Shown piece by piece: positions 40,308 to 42,031 of a DNA stretch of 42,031 nucleotides. Source of the stretch: Geomonas silvestris (GTDB lineage: Bacteria > Desulfobacterota > Desulfuromonadia > Geobacterales > Geobacteraceae); assembly GCF_014193515.1 (NCBI RefSeq), contig NZ_BLXX01000024.1, positions 1-42,031 on the forward strand, written 5' to 3'. A model generated the notes under the pieces. The model ran no database searches, was not told the DNA's origin, and saw only the letters and a program-made list of their open reading frames with translations. The first letter of the stretch is position 1. Each line of letters starts with the position of its first letter. The position numbers and the translations under genes are program-made.

Positions 40308-41519
40308 ATGACTGTTGCAGAACAGATGGAGATCATCAAGAGAGGGGCCGTCGAGATCCTGGTGGAGAAAGAGCTGGTAGAGAAGCTCGAGAAGTCTGCC
40401 AAGACCGGCGTACCGCTCAAGATCAAGGCCGGTTTCGACCCGACCGCGCCGGATTTGCATCTGGGGCATACTGTGCTTTTGCACAAGATGCGTCAGTTCC
40501 AGAAACTGGGCCACGAGGTTATCTTCCTGATCGGCGACTTCACCGGCATGATCGGTGACCCGACCGGCAAGTCTGAGACCCGCAAGGCGCTCACCCGCGA
40601 GGATGTACTTAAGAACGCCGAAACCTACAAAGAGCAGGTCTTCAAGATTCTGGATCCCAAGCTTACCAAGGTAGTCTTTAACTCGGAGTGGTTCAGTAAG
40701 CTCACCGCCGCAGACATGATCGCGCTTGCCTCGAAGTACACCGTGGCCCGCATGCTCGAGCGCGAAGACTTCAGTAACCGCTACGCCAATCAGCTCCCGA
40801 TCTCTATTCACGAATTCATGTATCCGCTGGCTCAGGGCTACGACTCGGTAGCGCTCAAGGCGGATGTCGAGTTAGGCGGCACCGATCAGAAGTTCAACCT
40901 GCTCGTCGGGCGCGAACTGCAGCGCGAGTGGGGCCAGGTGCCCCAGACCGTCATCACCATGCCGCTTTTGGAGGGTTTGGACGGCGTTAACAAGATGAGT
41001 AAGTCGCTCGGCAACTACGTTGGCGTCAACGAGCCGGCCGACGAGATCTTCGGCAAGATCATGTCCATCTCCGATCAGCTGATGCTGCGTTACTACGAAC
41101 TGTTGAGCGACCTGAGCACCGCGGAAATTGAAAAGCTGAAGGAAGGTCTCAAAGACGGCAGCGTGCATCCCATGGCAGCCAAGAAAGCGCTCGGCCGCGA
41201 GATCGTGGCGCGCTACCATGGCGAGGCTGCTGGCGCGCAGGCGGAGGAGAACTTCGTCAGCCGCTTTCGTGACAACCAGACTCCGGACGAAATGCCCGAG
41301 TTCACCCTGACCCCGGAAGGGGAGAAGGTGCTCCTTTGCCGCGTCCTGATGGAAGCGCAGTTGGTGAAATCGAATTCCGAGGGGCGCCGCTCCATCCAGG
41401 GCGGTGGCGTGAAAGTGAACGCCGAGAAGATCTCGGACGAGAATCAGGAGATCGCCTGCAAAGGTGAGTACATCATCCAGGTCGGCAAACGCAGGTTTGC
41501 CCGGGTGCGCTTTGCCTGA
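40308..41519 (+). CDS. tyrS: Tyrosyl-tRNA synthetase
   Basis: 403 aa from ATG 40308, GGAGGG just upstream; the frame open from 40257 overlaps the ymdB terminator and is not used. Class I motifs: [12 protein letters not shown] (HIGH-type) near residues 44–55 and KMSKS near 230. An S4-type RNA-binding domain closes the protein ([15 protein letters not shown]). The '[11 protein letters not shown]' form belongs to the TyrZ-like subgroup. The strong terminator after ymdB suggests its own promoter in the short gap. Confidence 0.95.
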   Translation: MTVAEQMEIIKRGAVEILVEKELVEKLEKSAKTGVPLKIKAGFDPTAPDLHLGHTVLLHKMRQFQKLGHEVIFLIGDFTGMIGDPTGKSETRKALTREDVLKNAETYKEQVFKILDPKLTKVVFNSEWFSKLTAADMIALASKYTVARMLEREDFSNRYANQLPISIHEFMYPLAQGYDSVALKADVELGGTDQKFNLLVGRELQREWGQVPQTVITMPLLEGLDGVNKMSKSLGNYVGVNEPADEIFGKIMSISDQLMLRYYELLSDLSTAEIEKLKEGLKDGSVHPMAAKKALGREIVARYHGEAAGAQAEENFVSRFRDNQTPDEMPEFTLTPEGEKVLLCRVLMEAQLVKSNSEGRRSIQGGGVKVNAEKISDENQEIACKGEYIIQVGKRRFARVRFA

Positions 41520-41547
41520 TTCTGGAAGGACGTGTAGTGTTAGTAGC

Positions 41548-41578
41548 CGAAGGGGCGATCGATTTGATCGCCCCTTCG
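41548..41578 (+). terminator. Terminator after tyrS
   Basis: CGAAGGGGCGATC (41548–41560) and its exact complement (41566–41578) around GATTT: a perfect 13-bp stem 28 bases after the stop. No T-run follows. Confidence 0.8.
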
Positions 41579-41609
41579 TGCGTTGTGGTCAGAGCTGCCC
41601 CACCAAAGT

Positions 41610-41720
41610 AAATAACCCCTCGCCCTCCGGGAGAGGGGCGGGGGTGAGGGGGGCGGCAGCTGCAGAAACGTCGGCCCTTCTCTAATATCGTTCCCACGCT
41701 CCACCTGGGAAGGCAGCCAG
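41610..41720. repeat. REP-like GC palindrome and dispersed repeat, copy 2
   Basis: 41615–41655 holds CCCCTCGCCCTCCGGGAGAG followed by GGGCGGGGGTGAGGG, the form of a repetitive intergenic palindrome. 41690–41720 repeats the TCGTTCCCACGCTCC..GGGAAGG..GCC sequence found at 15306. No gene is seen in 41520–42031. Confidence 0.45.
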
Positions 41721-41838
41721 TGACGCTTCGGCATCCCGGTTTTGGACGCAATCCTAGGGCGCGAAACTTTTTCTACGCCGTAACTCCTGACTATCTTTAC
41801 CGTTTCCATGGCGTTGGTAAAAACAAATGATAAATCCG

Positions 41839-41867
41839 TTGACGCCTCGGGGAAGCTTTGTTATAAA
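41839..41867 (+). promoter_or_regulatory. Strong sigma-70 promoter P1, rRNA type
   Basis: TTGACG (41839–41844), 17-base spacer, TATAAA (41862–41867). The upstream flank is A/T-rich (AAACAAATGATAAATCC), as in UP elements. Confidence 0.7.
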
Positions 41868-41932
41868 CACCATCCGCTGACGAACGGGGCGCTTTCGAAA
41901 GACGACGCACCGCAGCGTTCCACAAAAAAGCA

Positions 41933-41961
41933 TTGACAGTGAAAAACTCCTCTGCTATAAA
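41933..41961 (+). promoter_or_regulatory. Strong sigma-70 promoter P2, rRNA type
   Basis: TTGACA (41933–41938), 17-base spacer, TATAAA (41956–41961), exactly 94 bases after P1, preceded by an A-run. Followed by a GC-rich discriminator GTGGGAC. Tandem promoters of this strength without a following gene in 70 bases point to a stable-RNA operon starting outside the window. Confidence 0.75.
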
Positions 41962-42031
41962 GTGGGACTTCGCAGCACGGCTCTCCGACAACTCAATAAC
42001 TGCCCTGGCCTGATCCCTTCACGGATCGACC

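Overview
This window is a chromosomal segment of a GC-rich, Gram-negative anaerobe-type bacterium, most likely a member of the Geobacterales (Geobacter/Citrifermentans/Geomonas group). The assignment is inferred from gene order and protein character (tuf–S10–spc–alpha cluster with adk and map after secY; zapA–[6S RNA]–fau–rny–ymdB–tyrS) and is not proven. Every gene outside 15.5–31.1 kb is a core housekeeping gene.

Layout. 1–15.3 kb: the 3' end of tuf, then one long co-directional ribosomal block (rpsJ to rplQ, with secY, adk, map and rpoA), closed by a strong hairpin at 15251–15278. Five ribosomal genes start with TTG, and infA is not found between map and rpmJ. 15.5–31.1 kb: an integrated element of about 15.6 kb, visibly less GC-rich, bounded by a 17-bp direct repeat (15529–15545 and 31127–31143). 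It has a tyrosine integrase next to the right end, a divergent CI-like repressor with operators, two AlpA/Xis-type small HTH proteins, a zinc-finger/Toprim primase, a D5/P4-type SF3 helicase, an iteron-like array between these two replication genes, an SDH-type serine protease with a zinc ribbon, an S49 (SppA-like) protease, a tape-measure-like protein interrupted from its last 42 residues by an in-frame TAG, and many small unknown ORFs. I see no terminase, portal, major capsid, tail tube or baseplate gene, so it looks like a phage satellite or a deleted prophage. 31.1–41.5 kb: smc, a roadblock-domain gene, ftsY, zapB-like, zapA, a probable 6S RNA locus, fau, rny, ymdB and tyrS. 41.5–42.0 kb: terminator, dispersed repeats and two perfectly spaced tandem sigma-70 promoters that probably drive an rRNA operon beyond the window.

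The most interesting system is the way the element sits in smc. It is inserted in the first codons of smc. The displaced original 5' end (promoter, ATG and six codons) remains at the left end, while the right end of the element carries its own recoded copy of the same six codons (only synonymous changes plus a GTG start). That copy is preceded by a candidate promoter, a strong Shine-Dalgarno and a 14-codon leader ORF whose TGA overlaps the smc GTG. The left remnant has since lost 4 bp (GAAA), so precise excision through the 17-bp core would now produce a frameshifted smc: the element appears locked in.

How the genes work together: the first block builds ribosomes, the Sec channel and RNA polymerase alpha; the last block covers chromosome condensation (smc), membrane targeting (ftsY), division-ring accessories (zapA/zapB), RNA turnover (rny) and tyrosine charging (tyrS). 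The element couples its own maintenance to the expression of smc.
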